Of a stretch of DNA of 64,000 nucleotides, positions 1 to 8,830 are shown in pieces (the first letter of the stretch is position 1; each line of letters starts with the position of its first letter). The stretch is from Stutzerimonas stutzeri (GTDB lineage: Bacteria; Pseudomonadota; Gammaproteobacteria; Pseudomonadales; Pseudomonadaceae): positions 2,238,660-2,302,659 of the forward strand of contig NZ_CP007441.1 in NCBI RefSeq assembly GCF_000590475.1. Reading direction: 5' to 3'. Under the pieces are notes generated by a model. The model was not told where the DNA came from. It searched no databases and saw only the letters and a list, made by a program, of their open reading frames with translations. The translations under genes were made by a program, and so were the position numbers.

Positions 1-66
1 GACAAGCTCAGCACGCACCGTCCAGGCCGCGGTCCCATCTAGGTACGAATCGGAACAGGAGGATGC

Positions 67-1140
67 ATGTCGATCGATGCGGATTTTTCGTTGCTCGAAT
101 CCTTGCTACTTGCCCGTGGGCCCGGCGGCCAGGAAGAAGAGGTCCGTGCAGTATGTCGCGGTGAACTGGAAGCGAGTTGCGACGAGGTGTGGATGGATGC
201 CGCCGATAACCTGGTGGGGTTGATTCGGGCCGCAGGCGTTGCACGCGAAACCGCCCAATCTTGCGCGATCCGGGTGATGGCGCATCAGGATGAAATCGCC
301 ATGGTAGTCAAGCGCATCGCTGAGGATGGCCGCCTACAGGTCGTCGCCCTGGGTGGGGCGTTTCCAGTCAATTTCGGCATGTGTCCGGTCGATGTGATGA
401 GTGAAACGGATGTTTTGCCGGGTGTTCTGTCGTTTGGGACCATGCACGGTACTGCTGAATCGACACAGTCGAAGCATATTCTCAGCGGCGATGTGCAGTG
501 GTCGGATGTACATGTGATTACCCGGAGGACTCGGGAGGAGCTGGCGCAGATGGGCGTTCGGCCTGGCTCGCGTGTCGTGGTGAGCCAGCACTGGCGGCGG
601 CCGTTTCGGGTGAACGATGCCATCGCTGCGCATTTTCTGGATGACCGCGCGCCGGTGGTCGCTGCATTGCGCGCGGCCGAACAGCTCGCTCAACGCAAAA
701 GCGAACTCAGGCAGGATGTGTATTTCGTCCTGACCACAAACGAAGAAGAGACCAACTCGGGCGCCCAATACGCCGCAAGAACGCTGCCGGGTGCTGTCTG
801 CATCGCGTTGGAAGTTGGCCCCATAGCCGATGAGTACGGGACCCGGCTCTGCGCCGATCCGATCATCCTGACCGGCGATGAGAAGGGGCTGTACACCAGG
901 TCGATTTCGAACGATTTGCTGGCGGCCGCCGTCCGTTGTGGCTATACACCGCAACCCGCGCTCATGCCAGGATTCGCCTCCGATGCAAGTGCGGTGCTCG
1001 GCTCCGGCTCCTCGCCGCGTGCGGGATGCCTGGCCATTCCGACCGAAAATACACACGGCTACGAGTTGATTACCAACGACGCAATTCAGGCCTGTACGCG
1101 CACGCTGGTGGCGTACCTGCTGAGTAACGGTGGCGACTGA
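67..1140 (+). CDS. M42-family metallo-aminopeptidase
   Basis: Predicted cytoplasmic dinuclear-metal aminopeptidase of the M42 (glutamyl aminopeptidase/cellulase M-like) family, 357 residues, the usual family length. Visible metal-site and catalytic motifs, in order, are AHQDE near residue 77, DDRAP near 197 (bridging Asp), TNEEE near 225 (catalytic Glu pair), LEVGP near 250 and a C-terminal NTHGYE His. The start at 67 follows an AGGAGG-like ribosome site (about 57-62). The gene stands alone, tail-to-tail with the MerR gene and not obviously linked to the liu cluster. Substrate is unknown. I am confident of the fold and family, not of the peptide preference. Confidence 0.85.
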   Translation: MSIDADFSLLESLLLARGPGGQEEEVRAVCRGELEASCDEVWMDAADNLVGLIRAAGVARETAQSCAIRVMAHQDEIAMVVKRIAEDGRLQVVALGGAFPVNFGMCPVDVMSETDVLPGVLSFGTMHGTAESTQSKHILSGDVQWSDVHVITRRTREELAQMGVRPGSRVVVSQHWRRPFRVNDAIAAHFLDDRAPVVAALRAAEQLAQRKSELRQDVYFVLTTNEEETNSGAQYAARTLPGAVCIALEVGPIADEYGTRLCADPIILTGDEKGLYTRSISNDLLAAAVRCGYTPQPALMPGFASDASAVLGSGSSPRAGCLAIPTENTHGYELITNDAIQACTRTLVAYLLSNGGD

Positions 1141-1280
1141 GCGTATGGCTGGACGCGGTGCTAGTTGGCGCCAGCCCAGATTGGCTGCAGCTCGCTCGAT
1201 TCGAACGGCTGGCAGGCCGACTACAGATGATCAGGGTTGGCGTAGGGTGTAGCTGCCCGGCCCCAAGGGCTCGGTGGGGC

Positions 1281-1676
1281 TCAGCCCGCTTCCTTGCTGA
1301 TGGTGGTTTTCAATGCGGTCAGGCAGCGTTCCTCGGCGGTGTCCAGCTCCAGCTGCATCTGCTGGATATCCAATTGCTGCTGTTCGAGCTGCTGACGGCG
1401 TTCGGTAATCATCCCGAGCATGATGTTGAGCTGCTTCTGGTTGCCGGCCTTGGGATCGTAGAGTTCAATCAAGGTCTTGCATTCGGCCAACGAAAAACCG
1501 ATGCGCTTGCCGCGCAGGATCAGCTTGAGCGCGACGCGATCCTTGGGCGTGTAGATACGCTCCTGACCGCGCCGTTTCGGCGAAAGCATGCCCTGTTCTT
1601 CGTAGAAGCGTATGGCGCGAGTGGTGATGTCGAGCTCGTTGGCCAAATCGGAAATGCTGTAGGTCTGCTTTGCCAT
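1281..1676 (-). CDS. liuR: MerR-family regulator, probable LiuR
   Basis: 131-residue transcriptional regulator. The N-terminal winged-helix starts YSISDLANELDITTRAIRFY, the canonical MerR opening, and a Q/L-rich dimerisation coiled coil occupies about residues 75-120. There is no cysteine-rich metal site. In Pseudomonas, LiuR is the MerR-family regulator of leucine/isovalerate catabolism, and the gene here belongs to the liu neighbourhood. It is unusually placed at the distal end of the cluster, 129 bp downstream of scoB, instead of directly before liuA. I chose the start at 1676 because the coding frame upstream of it has no regulator-like residues and this Met begins the conserved domain. 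The name rests on domain similarity and context. Confidence 0.82.
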   Translation of the reverse strand: MAKQTYSISDLANELDITTRAIRFYEEQGMLSPKRRGQERIYTPKDRVALKLILRGKRIGFSLAECKTLIELYDPKAGNQKQLNIMLGMITERRQQLEQQQLDIQQMQLELDTAEERCLTALKTTISKEAG

Positions 1677-1805
1677 GTATTTATCCAGTCTAGCTTGTCC
1701 ACCACGGCTTGATGCGCCGGGCGCGTTTAATACGAGTCGATCGCGAGGCAAGGCTACACGCTACGCTGGCCCGATGCACAGTGGCGCGGGGCCATACAGC
1801 ATCGC

Positions 1806-2432
1806 TCAGTGCTGAATCGGGCAGCCAGTGGCGTTCTGAATCTGCTCAAAGCTGACGCCATCAGCCAGCTCGACCAGTTTCAAACCCTGCTCGGTGACAT
1901 CCAGCACGCCCAGGTCGGTAATAATCCGGTCCACCACAGCGACGCCCGTCAGTGGCAGGTCGCACTGCTTGATGATCTTGTGCGCGCCCTTCGCGGTGTG
2001 CTCCATCAACACCACGACACGCTTGACCCCAGCCACCAGGTCCATCGCGCCGCCCATACCCTTGACCATCTTGCCGGGGATCATCCAATTGGCGAGGTCG
2101 CCTTTCTCCGACACCTGCATAGCGCCAAGAATCGCCAGGTTGATATGCCCGCCGCGGATCATGCCGAAGCTCATGGCATTGTCGAAAAAGGCGCTGCCGG
2201 GAAGGGCGGTGACGGTCTGCTTGCCCGCATTGATCAGGTCCGGATCGATCTCATCCTCGGTGGGGAAGGGACCGATGCCGAGTAGACCGTTCTCGCTCTG
2301 CAACCAGACGTCCATTCCTTCGGGGATATAGTTGGCGACCAGGGTCGGCAGGCCAATACCGAGGTTGACGTAGAAACCGTCCTGCAATTCCTGCGCGGCG
2401 CGTTGCGCCATCTGTTCACGTGTCCAGGCCAT
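1806..2432 (-). CDS. scoB: 3-oxoacid CoA-transferase subunit B
   Basis: Beta subunit (208 residues) of succinyl-CoA:3-ketoacid CoA-transferase, which moves CoA from succinyl-CoA to acetoacetate. Acetoacetate is the product of HMG-CoA lyase, so this step finishes leucine breakdown. The active-site glutamate lies in the WLQSENGLLG motif near residue 47, and GAMQVSEKGDLANW is typical of the family. The gene starts 2 bp after the scoA stop, so the two are surely cotranscribed and probably translationally coupled. The AtoA acetoacetyl-CoA transferase is a close relative and cannot be fully excluded. Confidence 0.9.
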   Translation of the reverse strand: MAWTREQMAQRAAQELQDGFYVNLGIGLPTLVANYIPEGMDVWLQSENGLLGIGPFPTEDEIDPDLINAGKQTVTALPGSAFFDNAMSFGMIRGGHINLAILGAMQVSEKGDLANWMIPGKMVKGMGGAMDLVAGVKRVVVLMEHTAKGAHKIIKQCDLPLTGVAVVDRIITDLGVLDVTEQGLKLVELADGVSFEQIQNATGCPIQH

Positions 2433-2434
2433 GA

Positions 2435-3130
2435 TCAGCTCCTCACCGTGCGTTTTTCGATGCGCTTCTCGGCGTTCGGGTTGTGGATGATGCGCTGCAC
2501 ATAGATGCCGGGCAGATGGATCTGGTCGGGGTCCAGCTCACCGGTTGCGACCAGTTCATCGACCTCTACCACGCACACCTTGCCGGCCATTGCGGCGAGC
2601 GGGTTGAAGTTGCGCGCGGTTTTGTTGAAAACCAGATTGCCCGCCTTGTCGGCTTTGTAGGCCTTGACCAGAGCGATGTCGGCGGTCAGCGATTCTTCCA
2701 TGACGTACCACTCGCCATTGAACTGGCGCGTTTCCTTGCCTTCGGCGATCAACGTGCCGTAACCGGTGCGGGTGTAAAAGGCGGGAATGCCCGAGCCGCC
2801 GGCGCGGAGCTTCTCGGCCAGGGTGCCCTGTGGAGTGAATTCGAGTTCCAGTTCGCCGGACAGATACTGCCGCTCGAACTCCTTGTTCTCACCCACGTAG
2901 GAGGAAATCATCTTGCGCACCTGACGTGACTCCAGCAGCAGGCCGAGGCCGAAGCCGTCGACACCCGCGTTGTTGCTGATCACCGTAAGGTCTTTCTTGC
3001 CGGTGTCGCGCAGTGCTTCGATCAGCGCTTCAGGAATACCGCACAGACCGAAGCCGCCGACGGCGAGGGTCATGCCGTCCTCGATCAGGCCTTCGAGTGC
3101 CTCTCTAGCGTTGGGATAGATCTTGTTCAT
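2435..3130 (-). CDS. scoA: 3-oxoacid CoA-transferase subunit A
   Basis: Alpha subunit (231 residues) of the heterodimeric CoA-transferase whose beta subunit follows 2 bp downstream. The CoA-binding GGFGLCGIPEALI motif lies near residue 25, and the family signature region SNNAGVDGFGLG follows near 52. Together the subunits activate acetoacetate to acetoacetyl-CoA using succinyl-CoA. The gene lies 40 bp downstream of the HMG-CoA lyase gene on the same strand, so liuE-scoA-scoB (possibly with liuR) looks like one operon ending leucine catabolism. Confidence 0.9.
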   Translation of the reverse strand: MNKIYPNAREALEGLIEDGMTLAVGGFGLCGIPEALIEALRDTGKKDLTVISNNAGVDGFGLGLLLESRQVRKMISSYVGENKEFERQYLSGELELEFTPQGTLAEKLRAGGSGIPAFYTRTGYGTLIAEGKETRQFNGEWYVMEESLTADIALVKAYKADKAGNLVFNKTARNFNPLAAMAGKVCVVEVDELVATGELDPDQIHLPGIYVQRIIHNPNAEKRIEKRTVRS

Positions 3131-3170
3131 GTGAGGCCTCTTGTTCTCATTGATGGGCTGGTCAGCGGTG

Positions 3171-4085
3171 TCACTGCGCGCTCAGCCGCGCCCGCGCGAC
3201 GCGTGATCCGTTGGGCCGGCCCAGCGCATCGCTGATCCGTTGCCCGGCAGCGATCAGGGCGTCGAGGCCGATGCCGGTGTCGATGCCCAGGCCGTTCAGC
3301 ATGTAGAGCACGTCCTCGCTGGCCACGTTGCCGCTGGCGCCCTTGGCGTAGGGGCAGCCACCCAGTCCGGCGACGGAGCTGTCGAAGGTGCAGATGCCTT
3401 CCTGCAGGCTGGCATAGATGTTCGCCAGGGCTTGGCCATAGGTGTCGTGAAAGTGTCCGGCGAGCTTGTCTCGCGGCACCTCACGGCTGACCGTCTCGAA
3501 TAGCTGCCGGGTCTTGCCCGGCGTGCCGGTGCCAATGGTGTCGCCGAGGGAGACCTCGTAGCAGCCCATGCCAAACAGTTCATGGGCAACGTACGCGACG
3601 CGTTTGGGGTCGATCTCACCTTCGTAGGGACAGCCCAGCACGCAGGAGACGTAGCCCCGCACCTGAATGCCGTTTTCACGCGCGGCGTGCATGAGCGGGG
3701 CGAAGCGCACCAGACTCTCATCGATGGAGCAATTGATGTTTCTCTGCGAAAAAGCTTCGGACGCGGCGCCGAACACAGCCACTTCGCTGACGCCTGCTTC
3801 GATGGCCGCTTCCAGGCCTTTAAGGTTCGGCGTCAGCGCTGCGTAGGTCACTCCGGATTTCTGCTTGATCTGCGCAAAGACATCGGCCGAACCGGCCATT
3901 TGCGGTACCCACTTGGGCGACACGAAGCTGCCGACCTCGATGTAGCGCAGACCGGCCGCGGTGAGGTCGTCGACCAGGCGTACCTTGTCGGCGACGCTGA
4001 TGGGCTGCTTTTCGTTCTGCAGGCCATCGCGCGGGCCGACCTCTACCAGGCGCACCCGGCGTGGCATTTCAGCAGTTGTGTTCAT
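3171..4085 (-). CDS. liuE: Hydroxymethylglutaryl-CoA lyase
   Basis: HMG-CoA lyase (also called mvaB), 304 residues, a TIM-barrel of the DRE-metallolyase group. It splits HMG-CoA into acetoacetate and acetyl-CoA, the last leucine-specific step. Visible are the N-terminal EVGPRDGLQNE metal/active-site motif near residue 17, the HFHDTYGQALAN metal-binding motif near 215 and the loop GLGGCPYAKGASGN near 240 with the catalytic cysteine. The start at 4085 gives six residues before the commoner MPRRVRLVEVG opening at 4067, so either could be used. It is separated from liuD by a divergently read chemoreceptor gene, so it must have its own promoter. Confidence 0.93.
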   Translation of the reverse strand: MNTTAEMPRRVRLVEVGPRDGLQNEKQPISVADKVRLVDDLTAAGLRYIEVGSFVSPKWVPQMAGSADVFAQIKQKSGVTYAALTPNLKGLEAAIEAGVSEVAVFGAASEAFSQRNINCSIDESLVRFAPLMHAARENGIQVRGYVSCVLGCPYEGEIDPKRVAYVAHELFGMGCYEVSLGDTIGTGTPGKTRQLFETVSREVPRDKLAGHFHDTYGQALANIYASLQEGICTFDSSVAGLGGCPYAKGASGNVASEDVLYMLNGLGIDTGIGLDALIAAGQRISDALGRPNGSRVARARLSAQ

Positions 4086-4190
4086 TTATCTGTCCTCATG
4101 CAAACAAACGAGCCATGCACAGACTCTGGCGCCGGGCATATAGAAGAATCTTTCCAATTAGACGTTGTAGTCATATCTGGGCCTCGGGGC

Positions 4191-4217
4191 TCAAGTTCAT
4201 GACCGTGTAGCAGATAA
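4191..4217 (+). promoter_or_regulatory. Candidate FliA (sigma-28) promoter for the chemoreceptor gene
   Basis: TCAAGTTC at 4191-4198, an 11-nt spacer, then GCAGATAA at 4210-4217. The enterobacterial/pseudomonad flagellar consensus is TAAAGTTT-N11-GCCGATAA, so the halves match at 6/8 and 7/8 with the exact spacer. It ends 44 nt before the ATG of the chemoreceptor gene, a normal leader length. The sequence match is direct; use in vivo is an inference. Confidence 0.6.
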
Positions 4218-4261
4218 ATAGGCATCCCCGGCGTACGCCGTTTGCTCTCCAAAGGATAGCC

Positions 4262-5884
4262 ATGCTCCGCAAACTGAAGATCTCCCATCGCACGCTGTTG
4301 TTCTTTGCGCTCGTGGCGGTATTGCTCATAGCAGTTGGACTGTTCAGCCTCATACAAATGGCCGCAATCCGCGAGGCAGGGAGCGAAATCGATTCCGACT
4401 GGATGCCCGGCCAGGCGGCAGCCGATGACATGGCGCTGAATTTCGCCCAGGTGCGCGTGGAGTCGCTGCGCCAGCTCGCCTTCAAGGACCCAGAGACTCA
4501 CCGCAAGAGCAATGAACTGATCGCGGGGGCAATGAATAACATCGGCAAGCTGATGGACACGTACCAAGCGCACGTTACCGCCGACGAAGAAGGCCGGGTT
4601 TTCGCCGCCGTCAAAGATGTGTTCGAGCAATACGCTCAAGCGTTGGACGAACGGCAGCGCTTGATTGCCGGAACCCCGAACGAAGCGCAGTTGGCAACGA
4701 TCAATGCCAAGCTTGGCACCCTCGGTCCGCAGCTCAACGAGACGCTGGGAAAACTCAGGACGTTCAATGAAGAAGGTGCCCATCATGCGGTGCAAGTGGC
4801 CACTGCCGTGTACCAGAAAGCGCGTCTGGTGATTGCCGCGGTAATCCTTGCCGCCTTGGTATCTACTGTAGTGCTGGCGCTGATCCTGACCGCCAGTATC
4901 GTCAGGCCGATGCGCCGTGCCGTGGTTGTTTCCAACAAGATCGCCAAGGGCGACCTGACCCACGAGGTCGTGATAGACGGCAACGATGAGGCCACCGAGC
5001 TGCTGACCTCGCTGAGCGAAATGCAGAACAACCTGCGCACCATCATCGGTCAGATCAACGATTCGGCCCACGTGTTGACCACCTCGGCGGAGGAAATGAC
5101 GGCCGTCATGCTGGACAGTACCGAGGGCTTGCACCGGCAGAATGATCAGATCGAACAGGCGGCCACTGCAGTGAACGAAATGACCTGTGCGGTGGAAGAG
5201 GTGGCCAGCAATGCCGTTTCGACCTCCGAGGCGTCGCGTGCGTCCAGCGAGTCGGCGCAGCAAGGTCGCATTCAACTGGATGACGCGATTGCCTCGATTC
5301 AGGCCCTGGCCGCCGACGTGCTCAGCGCCTCGGGGCGCGCCGGAGACCTGGCTGACCAGACCCATAACATTACTCGCGTACTCGATGTGATCCGTGCCGT
5401 GGCCGAGCAGACCAACCTGCTGGCCCTGAACGCTGCCATCGAAGCTGCGCGCGCTGGCGATGCCGGAAGAGGATTTGCGGTGGTGGCGGATGAAGTCCGC
5501 GCACTGGCGAAACGTACCGGTGAATCGACTCAGGAAATCGAGTCGATGATCGGCAACATCAAGCAAGGGACTGGTCTGACAGTCGATGCGCTGCAACAGA
5601 GCGCATCGCGCGCTCAAAGCACGCTTGAAAAGGCAGAAGCAGCCGGCGTCGCGCTGGTTCGCATCGCCGAGACAGTGGCCGGTATCAATGAGCGCAATCT
5701 GGTGATCGCCAGCGCGTCCGAAGAACAGGCTCAGGTTGCCCGTGAAATCGATCGGAATCTGGTGAGTATCCGCGATCTGTCGGTCCAGACCTCCGCAGGT
5801 GCGCAGCAGACGAGTATCGCGACCCAGGAGCTTACGGGGCTGGCGGTGAATTTGAACGCGCTGGTACGCCGCTTCCGCATGTAG
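4262..5884 (+). CDS. Methyl-accepting chemotaxis protein
   Basis: 540-residue transmembrane chemoreceptor. It has one membrane segment at about 11-32, a periplasmic four-helix-bundle-like sensor of about 150 residues (33-185), a second membrane segment at about 186-210, a HAMP linker (SIVRPMRRAVVVSNKIAKGD), then the cytoplasmic signalling helices. The kinase-contact tip is the conserved VAEQTNLLALNAAIEAARAG followed by GRGFAVVADEVRALA. No CheR-docking pentapeptide is visible at the C-terminus (ends RRFRM). It is transcribed opposite to and inside the liu cluster, between liuD and liuE, and has a FliA-type promoter. The ligand is unknown; the position suggests, but does not prove, a leucine-pathway attractant. 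Confidence 0.95.
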   Translation: MLRKLKISHRTLLFFALVAVLLIAVGLFSLIQMAAIREAGSEIDSDWMPGQAAADDMALNFAQVRVESLRQLAFKDPETHRKSNELIAGAMNNIGKLMDTYQAHVTADEEGRVFAAVKDVFEQYAQALDERQRLIAGTPNEAQLATINAKLGTLGPQLNETLGKLRTFNEEGAHHAVQVATAVYQKARLVIAAVILAALVSTVVLALILTASIVRPMRRAVVVSNKIAKGDLTHEVVIDGNDEATELLTSLSEMQNNLRTIIGQINDSAHVLTTSAEEMTAVMLDSTEGLHRQNDQIEQAATAVNEMTCAVEEVASNAVSTSEASRASSESAQQGRIQLDDAIASIQALAADVLSASGRAGDLADQTHNITRVLDVIRAVAEQTNLLALNAAIEAARAGDAGRGFAVVADEVRALAKRTGESTQEIESMIGNIKQGTGLTVDALQQSASRAQSTLEKAEAAGVALVRIAETVAGINERNLVIASASEEQAQVAREIDRNLVSIRDLSVQTSAGAQQTSIATQELTGLAVNLNALVRRFRM

Positions 5885-5914
5885 CCGCAGCCCAGTACTT
5901 ATCACTTCGTAGAA

Positions 5915-5936
5915 GCGAGGGCGAGTCAGCCCTCGC
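5915..5936. terminator. Inverted repeat between convergent chemoreceptor and liuD genes
   Basis: GCGAGGGC and GCCCTCGC are separated by a 6-nt loop, giving a perfect 8-bp stem 30 bp past the chemoreceptor stop. There is no T-run on either side, so it may be a weak or Rho-assisted terminator or a degenerate repetitive palindrome. The rest of 5885-6081 shows no gene. Confidence 0.45.
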
Positions 5937-6081
5937 TCGCGAACCAGGCCGCTCCGGGAGACGCATCCCTGACCAAGCTCTCGCCTACTAGGAACAGTCT
6001 CGAAGTGCGTCCGGCGGTCATATCGACGTTTGGACGAGACAGGCAGGCCGTGCGTGAAATGCCAGCCGCCAGCGGCCAGCA

Positions 6082-7992
6082 TCACTCAAGCTCTACCAAT
6101 GTAGCGCCTTCGCTGATCATCTCGCCTTCGGCGCAATAAACGGCTTTCACCACGCCCGCTTCTGCAGCGCGGATGCTGTGCTCCATCTTCATTGCTTCCA
6201 GCACGATCAGCGTTGCCCCAGCTTCGACGCTTTGCCCGGCCTCGACCAGTACGCGAACGATGCTGCCATTCATGGGTGCCGTCAGGCCGCCGTGGTGATG
6301 GTGGCTGGCTTCTGCTTCGGCGATGGGGTCAAAGGCGGTTACCGCGTGAAGCTCGCCGTCCCATTCGAGGTAGAGCGTGCGGCCTTGGCGAATCGCCTTC
6401 GGCGTGCGTACCCCACCAGCGGCGGGCTCACGCTGGCTGATCGGCTCATCCACCCGTACCAGGCGGTTTTCACCGTTGCACGTCAGGTGCACGCCGATTC
6501 GTGCCGGCATCCCGAAGCGCAGACCGTTACGATTCGACCAGGGCGAATGGGCGTCATCGCCGCGCACCTTGGCCGGCTCGGTCTCGACGTAGAGCTTGGC
6601 AGCCAGCTGCCAGAATGCATCCGCCAGTTCACCTGGCTTGCGCATCAGTTCGGTTTCGTGGCGGGGAATGAAACCCGTATCCAGTTCCGCCGCAGCGAAG
6701 GCAGGACGCCCAACCACACGACGCAGGAAAGCCAGGTTGGTGCGCACGCCGCCGACGCAGGTTTCGCCGAGCATGGCCAACAGCCGCAGGCGCGCCTCTT
6801 CGCGGTTTTCGCCCCAAGCGATCAGCTTGCCGAGCATGGGATCGTAGAACGGCGAAACCGTATCGCCTTCGGCCACGCCGCTGTCGATCCGGCGGCCCGG
6901 GCCTGACGCCGATTCGCGGTAAAGGTCCAGAGTGCCGGTGGCGGGCAGAAAGTCGTTGTCAGGATCTTCGGCATACAGCCGGACTTCGATGGCGTGGCCA
7001 TTCAGCGGTACTCGATCTTGGGTGATCGGCAGCGGCTCGCCTCGAGCAACACGGATCTGCCAGGCCACCAGGTCAAGGCCAGTGATGGCTTCGGTAACCG
7101 GATGCTCGACTTGCAGGCGGGTGTTCATTTCCATAAAGAAGAACTCGCCGCGCGCATCCAGCAGAAATTCCACCGTGCCGGCGCCGACGTAGCCGATGGC
7201 CTGCGCCGCCTTGACCGCCGCTTCGCCCATCGCCTGGCGCAGCGCGGGGGAGAGGCCTGGCGCTGGAGCCTCTTCGACCACTTTTTGGTGACGGCGTTGG
7301 ATCGAACAGTCGCGTTCGTTGAGGTACAGGCAGTTGCCGTGCTGATCGGCGAATACCTGAATTTCCACATGGCGCGGCTTTAGCACGTACTTCTCGACCA
7401 GCATGCGCGAATCACCGAACGAGGACTGCGCTTCGCGCTGGGCCGATTGCAGCGCCTCGGCGAGATCCGCTTCGCGCTCCACGACCTTCATGCCTTTGCC
7501 GCCACCGCCGGCGGTGGCCTTGAGCAGCACCGGATAGCCGATCCTTTCCGCCGCGACGCGGAAGGTTTCCACATCCTGCGCTTCGCCGTGATAGCCCGGT
7601 ACCAGCGGCACGCCGGCTTTTTCCATCAAGGCCTTGGCGGCGGACTTGCTGCCCATGGCGTCGATGGCCGAGGCGGGCGGGCCGAGGAAAATCAGCCCGG
7701 CATCTTCAATGGCGCGGGCGAAATCGGCATTCTCCGAGAGAAAGCCGTAGCCCGGGTGAATCGCCTGCGCGCCGCTGGTTTTAGCGGCGGCGATCAGCTT
7801 GTCGATCATCAGATAGCTTTCGGCGGGCTTGGCACCGCCAAGAGCAACGCGGATATCGGCCTCACGGGCATGGCGGGCATCACAGTCGATGGCGCTATGC
7901 ACGGCGACGGTGGTCAGGCCCATGGTCTTGGCGGTGCGCATCACGCGGCAGGCAATTTCGCCGCGGTTGGCCACCAGGAGGGTGGTTATCAT
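6082..7992 (-). CDS. liuD: Methylcrotonyl-CoA carboxylase biotin-carrying alpha subunit
   Basis: 636-residue biotin carboxylase/BCCP subunit of 3-methylcrotonyl-CoA carboxylase. With LiuB it makes 3-methylglutaconyl-CoA from methylcrotonyl-CoA, ATP and bicarbonate. It has an N-terminal biotin carboxylase/ATP-grasp region (LLVANRGEIACRV at the start, glycine-rich KATAGGGGKGMKVV near 160, EMNTRLQVEHPVTE near 288), a linker of about 110 residues and a C-terminal biotinyl domain with EAMKMEH; the biotinylated lysine is residue 602. The start ATG at 7992 overlaps the liuC stop by 4 nt (ATGA), so I preferred it over the Met 7 codons upstream. Last gene of the liuABCD block. Confidence 0.94.
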   Translation of the reverse strand: MITTLLVANRGEIACRVMRTAKTMGLTTVAVHSAIDCDARHAREADIRVALGGAKPAESYLMIDKLIAAAKTSGAQAIHPGYGFLSENADFARAIEDAGLIFLGPPASAIDAMGSKSAAKALMEKAGVPLVPGYHGEAQDVETFRVAAERIGYPVLLKATAGGGGKGMKVVEREADLAEALQSAQREAQSSFGDSRMLVEKYVLKPRHVEIQVFADQHGNCLYLNERDCSIQRRHQKVVEEAPAPGLSPALRQAMGEAAVKAAQAIGYVGAGTVEFLLDARGEFFFMEMNTRLQVEHPVTEAITGLDLVAWQIRVARGEPLPITQDRVPLNGHAIEVRLYAEDPDNDFLPATGTLDLYRESASGPGRRIDSGVAEGDTVSPFYDPMLGKLIAWGENREEARLRLLAMLGETCVGGVRTNLAFLRRVVGRPAFAAAELDTGFIPRHETELMRKPGELADAFWQLAAKLYVETEPAKVRGDDAHSPWSNRNGLRFGMPARIGVHLTCNGENRLVRVDEPISQREPAAGGVRTPKAIRQGRTLYLEWDGELHAVTAFDPIAEAEASHHHHGGLTAPMNGSIVRVLVEAGQSVEAGATLIVLEAMKMEHSIRAAEAGVVKAVYCAEGEMISEGATLVELE

Positions 7993-8792
7993 TGTTGTGG
8001 CTCCTGCATCCAATTCGGTTTGCGCTTCTCCAAGAAGGCATTCAAGCCCTCCTGGCCCTCAGGGCTGACGCGGATACGGGCGATGGCGTTTTCGGTGTAA
8101 CGCCGCAGGGCAGGGCTTACCGACGCGCTGCTGGCTTCGCGCATCAGGTCCTTGCTGGCGCGCATGGCCTGCGGGCTGTTCAGCAGGAGCGTGTCGATCC
8201 AGCCGCAGAGGTTGTCGTCCAACGCCTCGGCTGCATAGGTTTCCGACAGCAGGCCAAGCTCGCGTGCGCGCTCGCCGCTGAAGCGTTCGCCGGTCATCGA
8301 GTAGCGGCGCGTGGCCCGCTCGCCGATGGCCTTGACCACGAAGGGGCTGATCACCGCTGGCGCGAGGCCGATGCGCACTTCGGACAATGAAATTTGCGCA
8401 TCAGCGGCGCCGATTGCCATGTCGCAGCAGGCGATCAACCCGACGGCGCCGCCAAAGGCCGCGCCTTGCACGACTGCAAGCGTCGGCAGCTTCAAGTGGT
8501 ACAGGCTGTACATCATTTCTGCCAGCTCACGGGCGTCGGTGAGGTTGGCATCGAAGTCCAGCTTCGCCGATTGCTGCATCCAGGCCAGATCCGCCCCCGC
8601 GCAGAGATGCTTGCCGCGCCCGCGCAGCAGCAGGAAGCGCAGGTTCTTGTCCGACTGCACCTGATCGATGGCGAGCACCAGCTCACGGATCATCTCGGCG
8701 TTGAAGGCGTTGTTTTTTTCCGGACGGTCGAGCCAGAGCGTGGCGAAGCCGCGCGGGTCCTTTTCCAGTTGTACGGTGGTGAAATCGGTCAT
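7989..8792 (-). CDS. liuC: Methylglutaconyl-CoA hydratase
   Basis: 267-residue crotonase-fold enzyme that hydrates 3-methylglutaconyl-CoA to HMG-CoA. The crotonase motifs are visible: LDRPEKNNAFN near residue 17, the first oxyanion-hole segment GKHLCAGADLAWM near 60 and the second, AAFGGAVGLIACCDMAI, near 105. I chose the Met at 8792 because the residues encoded upstream do not resemble the family. It is 38 bp downstream of liuB and overlaps liuD by 4 nt. Function is taken from placement between the two MCC subunit genes; by sequence alone it would only be called an enoyl-CoA hydratase. Confidence 0.92.
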   Translation of the reverse strand: MTDFTTVQLEKDPRGFATLWLDRPEKNNAFNAEMIRELVLAIDQVQSDKNLRFLLLRGRGKHLCAGADLAWMQQSAKLDFDANLTDARELAEMMYSLYHLKLPTLAVVQGAAFGGAVGLIACCDMAIGAADAQISLSEVRIGLAPAVISPFVVKAIGERATRRYSMTGERFSGERARELGLLSETYAAEALDDNLCGWIDTLLLNSPQAMRASKDLMREASSASVSPALRRYTENAIARIRVSPEGQEGLNAFLEKRKPNWMQEPQQ

Positions 8793-8830
8793 GACGGCAA
8801 ATCCTCGATCACTAGGGGCGTGAGCGCCGC

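Noticed and set aside
4082..6085. Long minus-strand reading frame (667 codons) across the chemoreceptor
   Set aside because: It is the GC-rich complement of a well-supported chemoreceptor gene; it lacks domains and starts far inside intergenic sequence.
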